From: Nocardioides ochotonae
GTDB lineage: Bacteria > Actinomycetota > Actinomycetes > Propionibacteriales > Nocardioidaceae
Assembly (NCBI RefSeq): GCF_011420305.2
Contig: NZ_CP061769.1
Coordinates: forward strand, 1,661,001-1,725,000
Length of the DNA stretch: 64,000 nt
Reading direction: 5' to 3'
This document shows, piece after piece, positions 28,570-41,374 of the stretch. Made by a program: the position numbers and the translations under genes. The number at the start of each line of letters is the position of its first letter. Position 1 is the stretch's first letter. The notes beneath the pieces were generated by a model, which saw only the letters and a program-made list of their open reading frames with translations, ran no database searches and was not told where the DNA came from.

Positions 28570-28666
28570 GATTCCTGGATCATCTCGCTTCCCAGCAGGT
28601 GCTGGATTCAGCGTGTCCAAGAACCGGGGTCAGGCCCCATTCCGAAGTCGTGATGGGGAGTCCGTC

Positions 28667-29287
28667 GTGACCGTCCAACTCACACCGGCGGCTATCGCCG
28701 TGCGATTGCGGAGGCTCTGGGCCGGGGACCTGGTCGCATCGGGTGAACTGGCCGCTACTTTCGGCGAGGGCTGGGAGGCGATCACTGTCGAGATGAACGG
28801 TCCGATCCTGACCGTCGTCGGACCCTCGACCCATCGTGACGCAACTAAGGGGCCGTTCGGCGATTCCTTGGCCAGGCAGGCGAAAGCAGCCTCTAGAGGC
28901 GCTATCACAACGATTCGGTGGCGCAACAGCAGTCGCTACGTCGACGTAAGACGGGAACAGACCTCCGACCTTGACGTATTCGGTTTCGAGGACCCGCTGC
29001 TAGATGCGTACCCGGCGATCCTCGCCGACGTGCAGGACGGGATTCCCGGTGAGGCGCCAGCTGCTGCGCGAGCCGCCGTCGGTGCCCTACGGCTGGTCGG
29101 TGCCTCCCGACATCGCCTGTGGTTCGCTGCCCGTACCGTGGCGGAGCGGGACGCGCTCGGCACGGTCCCCGGAGCGCGGGCGACGCTCTTCGAAGCCGTC
29201 CAAATTTACCAGGGCGCAAAGCGCCCGCTCCATCACGTGGTGGTCGATCCGTCGTACAAGGCGAAACGACAACTGCTGATCTCGTGA
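28667..29287 (+). CDS. Hypothetical protein
   Basis: A 206-aa protein from a GTG at 28667 behind GATGGGGAG. I recognise no family. It opens with a helical segment (TPAAIAVRLRRLWAGDLVAS), then a beta stretch, and ends basic (YKAKRQLLIS). No signal peptide or membrane helix. It begins 35 bp beyond the IS end, so its promoter may lie in or at the IS. Codon use looks native. Confidence 0.6.
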   Translation: MTVQLTPAAIAVRLRRLWAGDLVASGELAATFGEGWEAITVEMNGPILTVVGPSTHRDATKGPFGDSLARQAKAASRGAITTIRWRNSSRYVDVRREQTSDLDVFGFEDPLLDAYPAILADVQDGIPGEAPAAARAAVGALRLVGASRHRLWFAARTVAERDALGTVPGARATLFEAVQIYQGAKRPLHHVVVDPSYKAKRQLLIS

Positions 29288-29525
29288 AAGCGGGGCTGGG
29301 CACTGGGGAGAGACAGCGGACGTTTGCGATCGTCGTAGGCGGGTTGTGCGAGGCTCGGCTTGGGCTCGCTTTGATTCGCAAAGTGCCGCAGACACGGGCC
29401 GGCGCGATCAGCGGCCTAGGCGGCAACGCCCCAGGTCAGCGGCCACTTCGAGCTTAGGGCGGCCGCCGATCACCGCCGTGGTGCTGGTAATCGTGGAGAT
29501 CACCAAGTTCCTCGAAGGCATCGCA
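29288..29525. other. Intergenic stretch, nothing recognised
   Basis: 238 bp between the hypothetical gene and the possible antitoxin-like frame. No repeat, terminator or promoter is convincing. Confidence 0.4.
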
Positions 29526-29791
29526 ATGGAACTGATCCCAGGGCTCGCCGAGAGCAGTGCGTGGCGAGACATACACCGACTCCGCATCGTCCCCGGGGAG
29601 ACGCCCTCGTTCACCAGCGGGAGGACGGCGCCGTATGTTGGCGGCTCGCGCTCCAGGTCAACACCCCCTCGGCACGCCGGCTTCACGCCTGGCGCCTGCC
29701 GAACGGCCCCTGGGAACTCTCGAGTGTCCGGAAGCATGACGACTTTGAGCCATGGCCGCCGCCTGTGGCGGCGGGCTCCAGCGAGTTCTAA
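29526..29791 (+). pseudogene. Small gene upstream of the ART-like gene, apparently frameshifted
   Basis: One frame starts at ATG 29526 with GAAGG 8 nt before it and reads MELIPGLAESSAWRDIHRLR, then loses sense. The overlapping frame becomes protein-like from about 29590 (DALVHQREDGAVCWRLALQV, then a RLHAWRLPNGPWELS segment) to the stop at 29791. Joined near the CCCCGGGGA run at about 29580-29588 they make a product of about 88 residues. Either a one-base indel broke it, there is a sequencing error, or a shorter protein starts at GTG 29561. It ends 20 bp before the ART-like gene, as a small antitoxin would. Confidence 0.4.
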
Positions 29792-29811
29792 CAGAAGTTG
29801 AGGACCCCTCG

Positions 29812-30555
29812 GTGACACATGCCGCCCAGATCAGCCTGTACCACGGGACCACCGCCGTAGCAGCGGAAGCGATCCTTAAAGAGGGGTTCAAGGCACCCGA
29901 CATCGACGCGGTGCTTCTCGATGTCAGCGAACGGCACGGAGTCGCGGTGTCGAGCCTGATGGAGAACCTCAAGGTGCACTCGTCGTACCTAGTCAGTGAG
30001 TCCGACCGGGGCAGCAGGGTGTCCTTCACGCCCAACCGGGAGAAAGTCGAATCGACCTGGGCTCAGAACGCGCCGGAGCACCTGCGAGAGGCCCTGTGGG
30101 CCGTTTGGCGAGTGAAGTACTCCACACACCCCGATCCCTACGCATGGGCACAAGATGTCGCTGGCCATGCCTGGGTGATCGGCCACCTGGCGCAATCTGA
30201 GCCGGTGACCCTCGAGCTCAAGGTGGGCATCGACGAACTTATGGACCTTCGAGCTCAGGCCGTCAGCTTTGCTGCCCGTGCTCTCACTCCCGAGCTACTC
30301 CCCGCGCTCAATCTCCTTCCGGAGATCGCGTTTCCCGTTCCGTTCCAGGCGCCTCGAGCCTTGACGGTTCATCAGCTTGAGCGCCGTATCGGTTGGGACG
30401 TCTTCGCTCACTGGCTCCGCATGGACGTCGAGGAGTTCCGCAAGCGCCACGAAGCGGGGGAGTTCGGTGACGAAGGCATCGGACGGTACGTGGCGTCCCC
30501 GTGGTGGCCCCTGAGGGTGGTCGACGAGGTCCTCGAGCGCTTCGGATGTCGCTGA
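29812..30555 (+). CDS. ADP-ribosyltransferase-like (ART fold) protein
   Basis: A 247-aa protein. The GTG at 29812 has AGGA 7 nt before it. The start LYHGTTAVAAEAILKEGF is the first-strand motif of ART-fold enzymes (PARP-like, Tpt1-like and many toxins), where the His binds NAD. Later segments GSRVSFTPNREKVESTW and VTLELKVGID could supply the second and third motifs, but I cannot fix the catalytic third residue. The C-terminal 90 residues are unfamiliar. With a small frame immediately upstream it resembles a toxin-antitoxin pair. A Tpt1-like RNA phosphotransferase is an alternative. Confidence 0.5.
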   Translation: MTHAAQISLYHGTTAVAAEAILKEGFKAPDIDAVLLDVSERHGVAVSSLMENLKVHSSYLVSESDRGSRVSFTPNREKVESTWAQNAPEHLREALWAVWRVKYSTHPDPYAWAQDVAGHAWVIGHLAQSEPVTLELKVGIDELMDLRAQAVSFAARALTPELLPALNLLPEIAFPVPFQAPRALTVHQLERRIGWDVFAHWLRMDVEEFRKRHEAGEFGDEGIGRYVASPWWPLRVVDEVLERFGCR

Positions 30556-30896
30556 CGGGAGCCTGTCGCGAGCCTGTTTCTCCCAGGCGCGGATTGGGCG
30601 CGCTTGAAACGCGGCCGGTCGCAATCAGGGGCTGGCAAGGCGAAGACAGGCTGACGACTCGGCGCGGCCGGGCCGCCTGGCTCGGAGCGCGTCGGTGGGC
30701 ACCTGGCCGACGCGCGCCGGCCCGCGCCGTTCGGGTTTCCCCTCGACGTCGTGTATCTTGATGTCAAGACATTCTGCTGGACGCCCGGGCAGGGACGGTC
30801 GGGCCGAGTAAGGCAGACCTTGCTTTTCGGCCAGTCCCGCTGCGCGGCAAGATGGCAACGCTTTATTTCGCAACGTTCGACGAGGAGATGTTGGCT
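30556..30896. promoter_or_regulatory. Aconitase upstream region
   Basis: 341 bp separates the island from the aconitase gene. It carries the palindrome at 30756-30769. A TATCTT at 30754-30759 overlapping it could be the -10, with a poor TTCGGG 17 bp upstream. Nothing else is recognised. Confidence 0.4.
30756..30769. promoter_or_regulatory. Perfect inverted repeat, likely operator of aconitase gene
   Basis: TCTTGATGTCAAGA has perfect 6-bp arms with a 2-bp centre and lies 128 bp before the GTG start. It overlaps a possible -10 (TATCTT), the place for a repressor. The regulator is not identified. Confidence 0.5.
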
Positions 30897-33689
<2,793 letters not shown>

Positions 33690-33724
33690 TCTGCCGGCTC
33701 CCCGGAGCCCCCGCACCACCGACG

Positions 33725-33756
33725 ACGGCCCGTCTCCCGCGAGGGAGGCGGGCCGT
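33725..33756. terminator. Hairpin terminator after aconitase
   Basis: A 14-bp stem with a single G-T type mismatch (ACGGCCCGTCTCCC against GGGAGGCGGGCCGT) around a GCGA loop, 35 bp after the aconitase stop, with only a short T run (ATTT) further on. It isolates the sigma operon. Confidence 0.75.
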
Positions 33757-33849
33757 CTCGCATTTCCCCGCAGGTTTCCGGCACCCGGACCCCTCCTTCC
33801 GGGTCCCTCGCGGCGTGGGTGAGGGTGTGAGCGTCTCGAGGAGGACCCG

Positions 33850-35199
33850 ATGAGCACGACCGAGCGGCAGGGCGAGCCGTGGGGCGCGCGGCTGCGCGAC
33901 CTGGCCGAGGAGGCCCCGGGCGCTTTGCCCGAGCCCGCGCTGTGGGACCGCGGTCGCCGCTACGCCCGGCTGCGCCGAGGAGGTACGGCGGTCGTCGCGG
34001 CGCTGGGTGTGCTCGCGGTCGTGGCGGTGGGCGCGGTGAGCTGGCAGCGTGCGGCGCCGCCCGCCGAGCTCGCGCCAGCCTCCGCGCCGGCGGCGATGCC
34101 CGACGAGCTGTTCGTGCCGAGTCCCTGGCTGCCGGGCACCGAGGAGGCGGGTCCGGTCGGGCAGCTGGCCGCGATCATCCCTGCGGACCGGGGCGGCTGG
34201 ACCGGCGCCGAGATGGAGATCGTCGGGGTCTCCGCGACCACGGGGGAGTACCGGTTCCTGGACCTGCCGGACCTCTACGCCCCGCCCGGTGCGGTGCTGT
34301 CGCCGGACGGGCGGCACGTGGCCTACTGGGCCACGGGTGAGCCGAGCGGCACCCCGAACGACAGTGACGCGCCGGTCACGGCGGTCGTGGTCTACGACGC
34401 CACCTCCGACGAGGTTGAGCGGTACGACATCGCGACCGAGCATGGGCTGGACGGGGAGGGCCTGGTGTGGACCGACCCGTCGACCCTGCTGGTGTCCTAC
34501 GGGCAGTGGCAGGGCGGCGAGGACGACACGGACATGGACGTTTCGATGAGCCGGACGGCACCGTGGCAGGTGCTGCGTGTCGGGGACGAGCTGCGGGACC
34601 TCGGCTCGCCGCTCGTCGACGGTCACGTGTGGGGCGGCGGGGGCGGGGTCGTGGTGATGAGCGGGTCGGGACGGAACGCCGGCCGCTGGCTGGTCGATCC
34701 CTCCCGGCCACGTCAACCGCAGCGGCTGCGGACCGACCGGGGTTCGTTCGTCCCTCCCCGCGTCAGCCCCGACCGCACCCGCATCGCCGGGGTCCCGGGC
34801 AATCGGGCCCCGAACCAGCTGGCCGTGGCAGAACTGAGCGGCGACGCACGCGCGGCGTTCGAGTCGGTGCCGGGCAGCAGGCGCACGCTCGAGGTGCTCG
34901 CCTGGAGCGACGAGGAGCAGGTCGTGGTGCTGCGCCACGACCGCGACGAAGTCGGGATGTACCACGTGACCGTCGTCGAGACCGACGTCGCGACGGGGGA
35001 GCAGCGCGACCTGGTGGTGGTGCCACCGGATCTGGCCAACAGCCCGCAGTTCGCCCTCGACCTGCTCGGCGGTCCGATCGTCGAGGCGGTGGAGCCGCCG
35101 GACCCGATGGACCCCCGGGCCGTGGTCGGCCTCAGCGGCGGTGCCGTCGTCGCGGCCGGTGCCGGCATCCTCGTCTGGAGGCGACGTGTCCAGCCCTGA
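33850..35199 (+). CDS. Membrane-anchored beta-propeller-like protein, sigma partner
   Basis: A 449-aa protein starting at ATG 33850 behind GAGGAGGA. A cytoplasmic N-terminus of about 45 residues is followed by one transmembrane segment (TAVVAALGVLAVVAVGAVSW) and a large outside domain with WD40/TolB-like repeats (AVLSPDGRHVAYWATG, RVSPDRTRIAGVPGN). A second hydrophobic segment near the C-terminus (VVGLSGGAVVAAGAGILVW) ends in RRR. Its last 14 bp overlap the sigma factor gene, so it probably regulates that factor. The gene order is the reverse of the sigma/membrane pair at 26.2-27.3 kb. Confidence 0.75.
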   Translation: MSTTERQGEPWGARLRDLAEEAPGALPEPALWDRGRRYARLRRGGTAVVAALGVLAVVAVGAVSWQRAAPPAELAPASAPAAMPDELFVPSPWLPGTEEAGPVGQLAAIIPADRGGWTGAEMEIVGVSATTGEYRFLDLPDLYAPPGAVLSPDGRHVAYWATGEPSGTPNDSDAPVTAVVVYDATSDEVERYDIATEHGLDGEGLVWTDPSTLLVSYGQWQGGEDDTDMDVSMSRTAPWQVLRVGDELRDLGSPLVDGHVWGGGGGVVVMSGSGRNAGRWLVDPSRPRQPQRLRTDRGSFVPPRVSPDRTRIAGVPGNRAPNQLAVAELSGDARAAFESVPGSRRTLEVLAWSDEEQVVVLRHDRDEVGMYHVTVVETDVATGEQRDLVVVPPDLANSPQFALDLLGGPIVEAVEPPDPMDPRAVVGLSGGAVVAAGAGILVWRRRVQP

Positions 35200-35692
35200 C
35201 CGCGCGGGTTTCGAGGAGTTCGTGGCCGCGCGGCGCGCGGCACTGCTGCGTACGGCGTACCTGCTGACCGGCGCCCACGAGGACGCCGAGGACCTGGTGC
35301 AGGTGGTGCTGGTCAAGGTGGTGCCGCACTGGCACCGGATCAGCGAGCGCCCCGAGCCCTACGTGCGGCGGGCGCTGGCGCGCGAGAGCGTGTCGCGCTG
35401 GCGGCGCCGCCGCTGGCGCGAGGTCGGCGCCGCCGAGCCGCCCGAGGTCGCCGCTCCCGCGCACGACCTGGCCGAGCGGGAGATGCTGCGCCGGGCGCTG
35501 CTCTCGCTTGCCCCGCGGCAGCGCGCGGTCGTGGTGCTGCGCTACTACGAGGACCTCACCGAGCGCCAGACCGCCGAGACGCTGGGCATCTCCGTGGGCA
35601 CCGTGAAGTCCCAGGCCCGCGACGGCCTGGCGCGGCTGCGCACGCTGGTGCCGGACCACCGCGAGGAGCACGTCGATACGCTGCGCCCATGA
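35186..35692 (+). CDS. SigE-family ECF RNA polymerase sigma factor
   Basis: A 168-aa protein. The GTG at 35186 follows GGAGG and lies inside the end of the membrane-protein gene. Region 2: LLRTAYLLTGAHEDAEDLVQ. Region 4: LAPRQRAVVVLRYYEDLTER, then LGISVGTVKSQARDGLARL. A typical SASP/SigE-type factor. Its stop overlaps the next start (ATGA at 35689-35692), so the four genes from 33850 to 36668 are probably one transcript. Confidence 0.9.
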   Translation: MSSPDRAGFEEFVAARRAALLRTAYLLTGAHEDAEDLVQVVLVKVVPHWHRISERPEPYVRRALARESVSRWRRRRWREVGAAEPPEVAAPAHDLAEREMLRRALLSLAPRQRAVVVLRYYEDLTERQTAETLGISVGTVKSQARDGLARLRTLVPDHREEHVDTLRP

Positions 35693-35988
35693 TCGTCGCG
35701 TTCAGCATCAGCCCGTCCGCCGCCGATGACACCGGAGGCGTCTCCGAGGCGGTCGCCGCCGCGGTCCGTGTGGTCCGCGAGTCCGGGCTGCCGCACGAGA
35801 CCAACGCGATGTTCACCAACATCGAGGGTGAGTGGGACGAGGTGATGGCCGTCGTCAAGCGGGCCGTCGACGTGGTCGCCGAGGTCTCCCCGCGCGTGGG
35901 CCTGGTGCTCAAGGCCGACATCCGCCCCGGCTACGACGGCCAGCTCACCGCCAAGGTCGAGCGCGTCGAGCGCGCGCTCGAGGGCTGA
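35689..35988 (+). CDS. MTH1187/YkoF-type thiamine-binding protein
   Basis: A 99-aa protein with the MTH1187 (DUF77) pattern: an IVAFSISP beta strand, a long helix, then GLPHETNAMFTNIEGEWDEV and VGLVLKADIRPGY. Family members are small ferredoxin-fold proteins that bind thiamine or its precursors. It overlaps the sigma factor stop by 4 bp and the next gene by 1 bp. A YjbQ gene, also linked to thiamine phosphate, lies 0.7 kb on. Confidence 0.85.
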   Translation: MIVAFSISPSAADDTGGVSEAVAAAVRVVRESGLPHETNAMFTNIEGEWDEVMAVVKRAVDVVAEVSPRVGLVLKADIRPGYDGQLTAKVERVERALEG

Positions 35989-36668
35989 TGACGCACCAGC
36001 CGCCGTACCCGCCGCTCCCCACGCACCAGCCGCAGCCGCCGGGCGGACCGGCCCCGGAGCCGGCGGCAGCCGCAACCGCGGGAACGGCGCCGTCGCGGCG
36101 CCCGGAGGTGCTGGCGCTCCTCGTGGCCCTCGCGGTGGCGGTCGCCCTCGTGCTGGCCGCCGTGCTCGTCCCGCTCGCACTGGGCGAGGACGAGGAGCCG
36201 CCCTCGCTGGCGGCCGTGCTGGTCGTCGACGAGCTGTCGGCGGAGCACCGTACCGACGACGTCGACTACGACCACTCCCCGACGCTCGGCGGGCCGCACG
36301 ACCCCGCCTGGCTGGACTGCGGGGTCTACGACGTGCCGGTGCGCGAGGAGAACGTCGCCCACGACCTCGAGCACGGCACGGTGTGGATCACCCACGATCC
36401 CGACCTCCCCGCACCCGACCGCGCGCGCCTGGCCGACCTGCTGCCGGCCAACGGCATCATGTCGCCCTACCCGGGGCTGGACGCTCCGGTCGTCGTCACG
36501 GTCTGGGGCCGCCAGCTGCGGCTCGAGGGCGCCGACGACCCGCGGCTCCCGCTCTTCATCGCCCGGTTCGGGGCCGGCGAGACGGCGCCGGAGCCGTTCG
36601 CCTCGTGCGCAGGCGGGCTGTCGGACCCCGACCCGGGCCCGTACGCCGGCGCCGGCTCGCAGGTCTGA
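35988..36668 (+). CDS. DUF3105 membrane-anchored protein
   Basis: A 226-aa protein from the ATG overlapping the previous stop. A Pro-rich N-terminus (about 40 residues) precedes a transmembrane helix (VLALLVALAVAVALVLAAVL). The outside DUF3105 domain has CGVYDVPVREENVAHDLEHG (H and E residues) and GTVWITHDPDLP. Function is unknown in the family. A cysteine near each end of the domain could pair. Confidence 0.85.
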   Translation: MTHQPPYPPLPTHQPQPPGGPAPEPAAAATAGTAPSRRPEVLALLVALAVAVALVLAAVLVPLALGEDEEPPSLAAVLVVDELSAEHRTDDVDYDHSPTLGGPHDPAWLDCGVYDVPVREENVAHDLEHGTVWITHDPDLPAPDRARLADLLPANGIMSPYPGLDAPVVVTVWGRQLRLEGADDPRLPLFIARFGAGETAPEPFASCAGGLSDPDPGPYAGAGSQV

Positions 36669-36700
36669 GCGCTGTCCCCGACGGCCCCTAGCATCGGGGC

Positions 36701-37105
36701 ATGGACTCGCAGACGACGACGTACCGCACCGGCGACCGCGAGCGCGTGCTCGACCTGACCGAGGACTGCGCGTCGTTCGTGGCGGGTCGCGGCGACGGGC
36801 TGCTGCACGTGTTCGTGCCGCACGCCACGGCGGGGATCGCGATCCTCGAGACCGGTGCCGGCAGCGACGACGACCTGCTCGCGGCGCTGCGCGACCTGCT
36901 GCCCGCCGACGACCGTTGGCGGCACCGCCACGGCAGCCCCGGGCACGGGCGCTCCCACGTGATGCCGGCGCTGGTCCCGCCGTACGCGACGGTGCCGGTG
37001 CTCGACGGGCGCCTGGCGCTCGGCACCTGGCAGAGCGTGTGCCTGGTCGATCTCAACGTCGACAACCCCGAGCGCGAGGTGCGGCTCAGCTTCCTGGCCG
37101 GATGA
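36701..37105 (+). CDS. YjbQ family protein (UPF0047)
   Basis: A 134-aa protein with the YjbQ core: LHVFVPHATAGIAILETG, HRHGSPGHGRSHVMPAL and GTWQSVCLVDLNV. Conserved His and Glu form the pocket. Relatives show weak thiamine-phosphate synthase activity in vitro; the true role is uncertain. The 3' end overlaps the convergent GH18 gene by 20 bp. Confidence 0.88.
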   Translation: MDSQTTTYRTGDRERVLDLTEDCASFVAGRGDGLLHVFVPHATAGIAILETGAGSDDDLLAALRDLLPADDRWRHRHGSPGHGRSHVMPALVPPYATVPVLDGRLALGTWQSVCLVDLNVDNPEREVRLSFLAG

Positions 37106-38108
37106 GGGGCCGGATGAGCCGGTCGGCGGAGCCGAGGCGCCACACCGCGAGGCCGTGCAGCCCGTGCTCCTCGGCGAGGCGGACGCGCGCGGCGTAGGAG
37201 CGGCGGTCCGACCACCACAGCCGGGTGCCGTCGGAGAGCCGGGCGCTCCACTCGCCGGCCGCGGGACGCCAGCGCGCGACCGCGCCGTCGCGGCGTACCA
37301 GCCGTCGGGCACCGGCGACGGTGACGCTGCGGCCGGTGCCGGCGCGCGGCCAGGTGTAGCCGTAGCCCGCGACCCCGAGGTCGAGCCGGTCGGCCGGTAC
37401 GACGCGGAGCGCGGCGCGCAGCGCGGCACGCTGCCAGCGCAGGGCGCCGATCGGTCCGGGACCCGACCAGCTCGGTCCGTGCTGGTCGTAGGCCATCAGC
37501 TGCACCAGGTCCACGACCTCGCCGAGCTCGCGCAGCCGGTAGCCGGCCTGGCGGTAGGCCCGCAGCGAGGTGCGCGCGGAGACGTCGATGGACACGGTGC
37601 GCTCGGCGGGCATCCGGCGCTGGAGCTCGGTGGCCAGGCGCACCAGCCCGGGGCCGTCCGCGCGGCGCAGCCGCTCCAGGTCGAGGTTGACCCCGTCCCA
37701 GCCCTGGCTGCGCACCGCGCGGGCCAGCTGGCCGGCGACCCGGCGGATCCGCGGGGGAGAGGACAGCAGCCGGTGCGCGGCGCGGGGGTCGAAGTCCCCG
37801 AGGCGGTCGTTCCAGCCGCTGAGCAGCAGCTCGGCGCGCAGGCCGGAGCGGTGCGCGGCGGCCAGCAGTCGCCGCGGCCGGGCCCCCGGCGTACTCACGC
37901 GGCGACCGGAGGGGTGCAGCAGGCTGGCGACGACAGTGACCGTGGTGAGGCCGTCGGCGTTGCGCGCGATGACCCGCGGGGGCGTGCTCTCCAGGGCGTA
38001 GCCGGTGACAGCGGGGTTCCGGTCGTCCGGGTCGCTCGTGGCGTGCGCCGGCACGGTCGTGACGGCGAGCGCCAGTGTGAGCAGCAGGGCGGCGAGGCGG
38101 GCGGTCAC
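37086..38108 (-). CDS. Secreted glycoside hydrolase family 18-like protein
   Basis: A 340-aa protein. The GTG at 38108 gives a clear signal peptide (RLAALLLTLALAVTTVPAHA). The (beta/alpha)8 domain has the GH18 active-site motif DGVNLDLE (D138, D143, E145) and LVQLMAYDQHG for the Met-x-Tyr-Asp strand. It is similar to spore-cortex YaaH/YdhD-like and chitinase-like proteins. It probably hydrolyses cell-wall or related glycans outside the cell. Confidence 0.85.
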   Translation of the reverse strand: MTARLAALLLTLALAVTTVPAHATSDPDDRNPAVTGYALESTPPRVIARNADGLTTVTVVASLLHPSGRRVSTPGARPRRLLAAAHRSGLRAELLLSGWNDRLGDFDPRAAHRLLSSPPRIRRVAGQLARAVRSQGWDGVNLDLERLRRADGPGLVRLATELQRRMPAERTVSIDVSARTSLRAYRQAGYRLRELGEVVDLVQLMAYDQHGPSWSGPGPIGALRWQRAALRAALRVVPADRLDLGVAGYGYTWPRAGTGRSVTVAGARRLVRRDGAVARWRPAAGEWSARLSDGTRLWWSDRRSYAARVRLAEEHGLHGLAVWRLGSADRLIRPLIRPGS

Positions 38109-38274
38109 GGCGCCAGCGTGGCACGTGGGGCCGACCGGGTGAGGCCCCGGTGAGCAATGCGGGATCTTCACCGATGCGAAGGCAGCGCCGGCGGCGGGAG
38201 GCTCAAGGTGCTCGCCCTGCCTGAGCCGGGCGACGCGCTGATCCACAGGCACCCACCACCGAAAGGCCGACACC

Positions 38275-38622
38275 ATGTCCACCGAGTCCACCGACGTCAC
38301 CGTGACCAACAGTCCTGCTCACCAGCGCTACGAGGCCCTCGTCGAGGGGGAGACGCTCGCCGGGTTCCTCGCCTACCAGGAGACGAACGAGCTGGTGGTG
38401 CTGACCCACACCGAGGTCGAGCCGTCGTTCGAGGGTCGGGGGATCGGCGGCGTGCTGGCCCGCGCCGCGCTCGACGACATCCGCGAGCGCGGGCTCAAGG
38501 CGCTGGTGGTCTGCCCCTTCGTCCTCGGGTGGCTGCGCCGCCACCCGGAGTACCGCGACCTGCTCTTCAACGCCCCGCGCCGAGGCGACGCCCCGGCGGC
38601 CCCCGAGCACGAGCACAGCTGA
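38275..38622 (+). CDS. YjdJ-type GNAT N-acetyltransferase
   Basis: A 115-aa minimal GNAT fold. The acetyl-CoA loop is EGRGIGGVLARAALDDI, and the end CPFVLGWLRRHPEYRDLLF is the signature of the small YjdJ subgroup. The substrate is unknown. The ATG of the next gene follows its stop by 1 nt. Confidence 0.9.
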   Translation: MSTESTDVTVTNSPAHQRYEALVEGETLAGFLAYQETNELVVLTHTEVEPSFEGRGIGGVLARAALDDIRERGLKALVVCPFVLGWLRRHPEYRDLLFNAPRRGDAPAAPEHEHS

Positions 38623-38623
38623 C

Positions 38624-39481
38624 ATGCCCGACTACGGACACCCCGTGCGCTTCGGATCCTTCATCACGCCGACCGCCGCCTCGCCCCAGCGCGGCGTCGA
38701 GCTCGCCGTCCTCAGCGAGGAGCTCGGCTACGACCTCGCCACCTTCCAGGACCATCCCTACCAGCCGTCGTTCCTCGACACCTGGACGCTGATGTCGTAC
38801 GCCGCCGCGCGGACCGAGCGGATCCAGCTCTCCGGCAACGTGGTCAACCTGCCGCTGCGCCCGCCGGCCGTGCTGGCGAAGTCGGTGGCCAGCCTCGACC
38901 TGCTCTCCGGTGGTCGCGTCGCGCTCGGCCTGGGCGCCGGCGGGTTCTGGGACGCGATCGAGGCGTACGGCGGGACCCGGCTGACCCCCGGCGAGGCGGT
39001 GGACGCCCTGGCGGAGGCGATCGCGATCATCCGCGGGGTCTGGGACACCTCCGAGCGGTCGGTCCTCGCCGTCGATGGCGCGCACCACCGGGTCCGCGGG
39101 GCCAAGCGAGGCCCCGCGCCGGCGCACGACGTACCGATCTGGCTCGGCGCCCTCAAGCCGCGGATGCTGCGCCTGATCGGCCGCGCCGCCGACGGCTGGC
39201 TGCCCTCGATGCCGTACCTGAGAGCCGGGGACCTCGAGCGCGGCATGCGGGTGATCGACGAGGCGGCCCGCGACGCCGGCCGGGACCCCGCGGAGGTGGT
39301 GCGGCTGCTCAACATCAGTCCCGACACGGGGGCCGAGGAGCTGGTGCGCCTCGCCGTCGCGGACGGCGTGAGCACGTTCATCGTGATGGGCGACGACGAG
39401 GGCGGGCTGCGCCACTTCGCCACGCTCGCCGAGGAGGTGCGCGAGCGGGTGGCCGAGGCGCGCGAGGGCGCCGCGGCCTGA
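38624..39481 (+). CDS. LLM-class flavin-dependent oxidoreductase
   Basis: A 285-aa luciferase-like TIM barrel. Visible motifs are YDLATFQDHPYQPSFLDTW, LDLLSGGRVALGLGAG and IWLGALKPRMLRLIGRAADG. These enzymes use FMN or F420; the VALGLGAG loop fits either. It is coupled to the GNAT gene (1-nt gap). Substrate unknown. Confidence 0.9.
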   Translation: MPDYGHPVRFGSFITPTAASPQRGVELAVLSEELGYDLATFQDHPYQPSFLDTWTLMSYAAARTERIQLSGNVVNLPLRPPAVLAKSVASLDLLSGGRVALGLGAGGFWDAIEAYGGTRLTPGEAVDALAEAIAIIRGVWDTSERSVLAVDGAHHRVRGAKRGPAPAHDVPIWLGALKPRMLRLIGRAADGWLPSMPYLRAGDLERGMRVIDEAARDAGRDPAEVVRLLNISPDTGAEELVRLAVADGVSTFIVMGDDEGGLRHFATLAEEVRERVAEAREGAAA

Positions 39482-39501
39482 CCCGTCCCCCCGTGGTCGG
39501 C

Positions 39502-41370
<1,869 letters not shown>

Positions 41371-41374
<4 letters not shown>

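Larger units (their letters stand above)
27281..28632 (-). mobile_element. Intact IS3-family insertion sequence
   Basis: About 1352 bp. The ends share CTTGGACAC preceded by a CCCxCGG-like motif: left TTACCCGCGGATCTTGGACA, right (reverse complement) TGACCCCGGTTCTTGGACAC. OrfA and orfB are both open and overlap at ATGA (28204-28207). No target duplication is clear (GTC on the left, GGC on the right). This is the only apparently functional transposon in the window. Confidence 0.88.
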
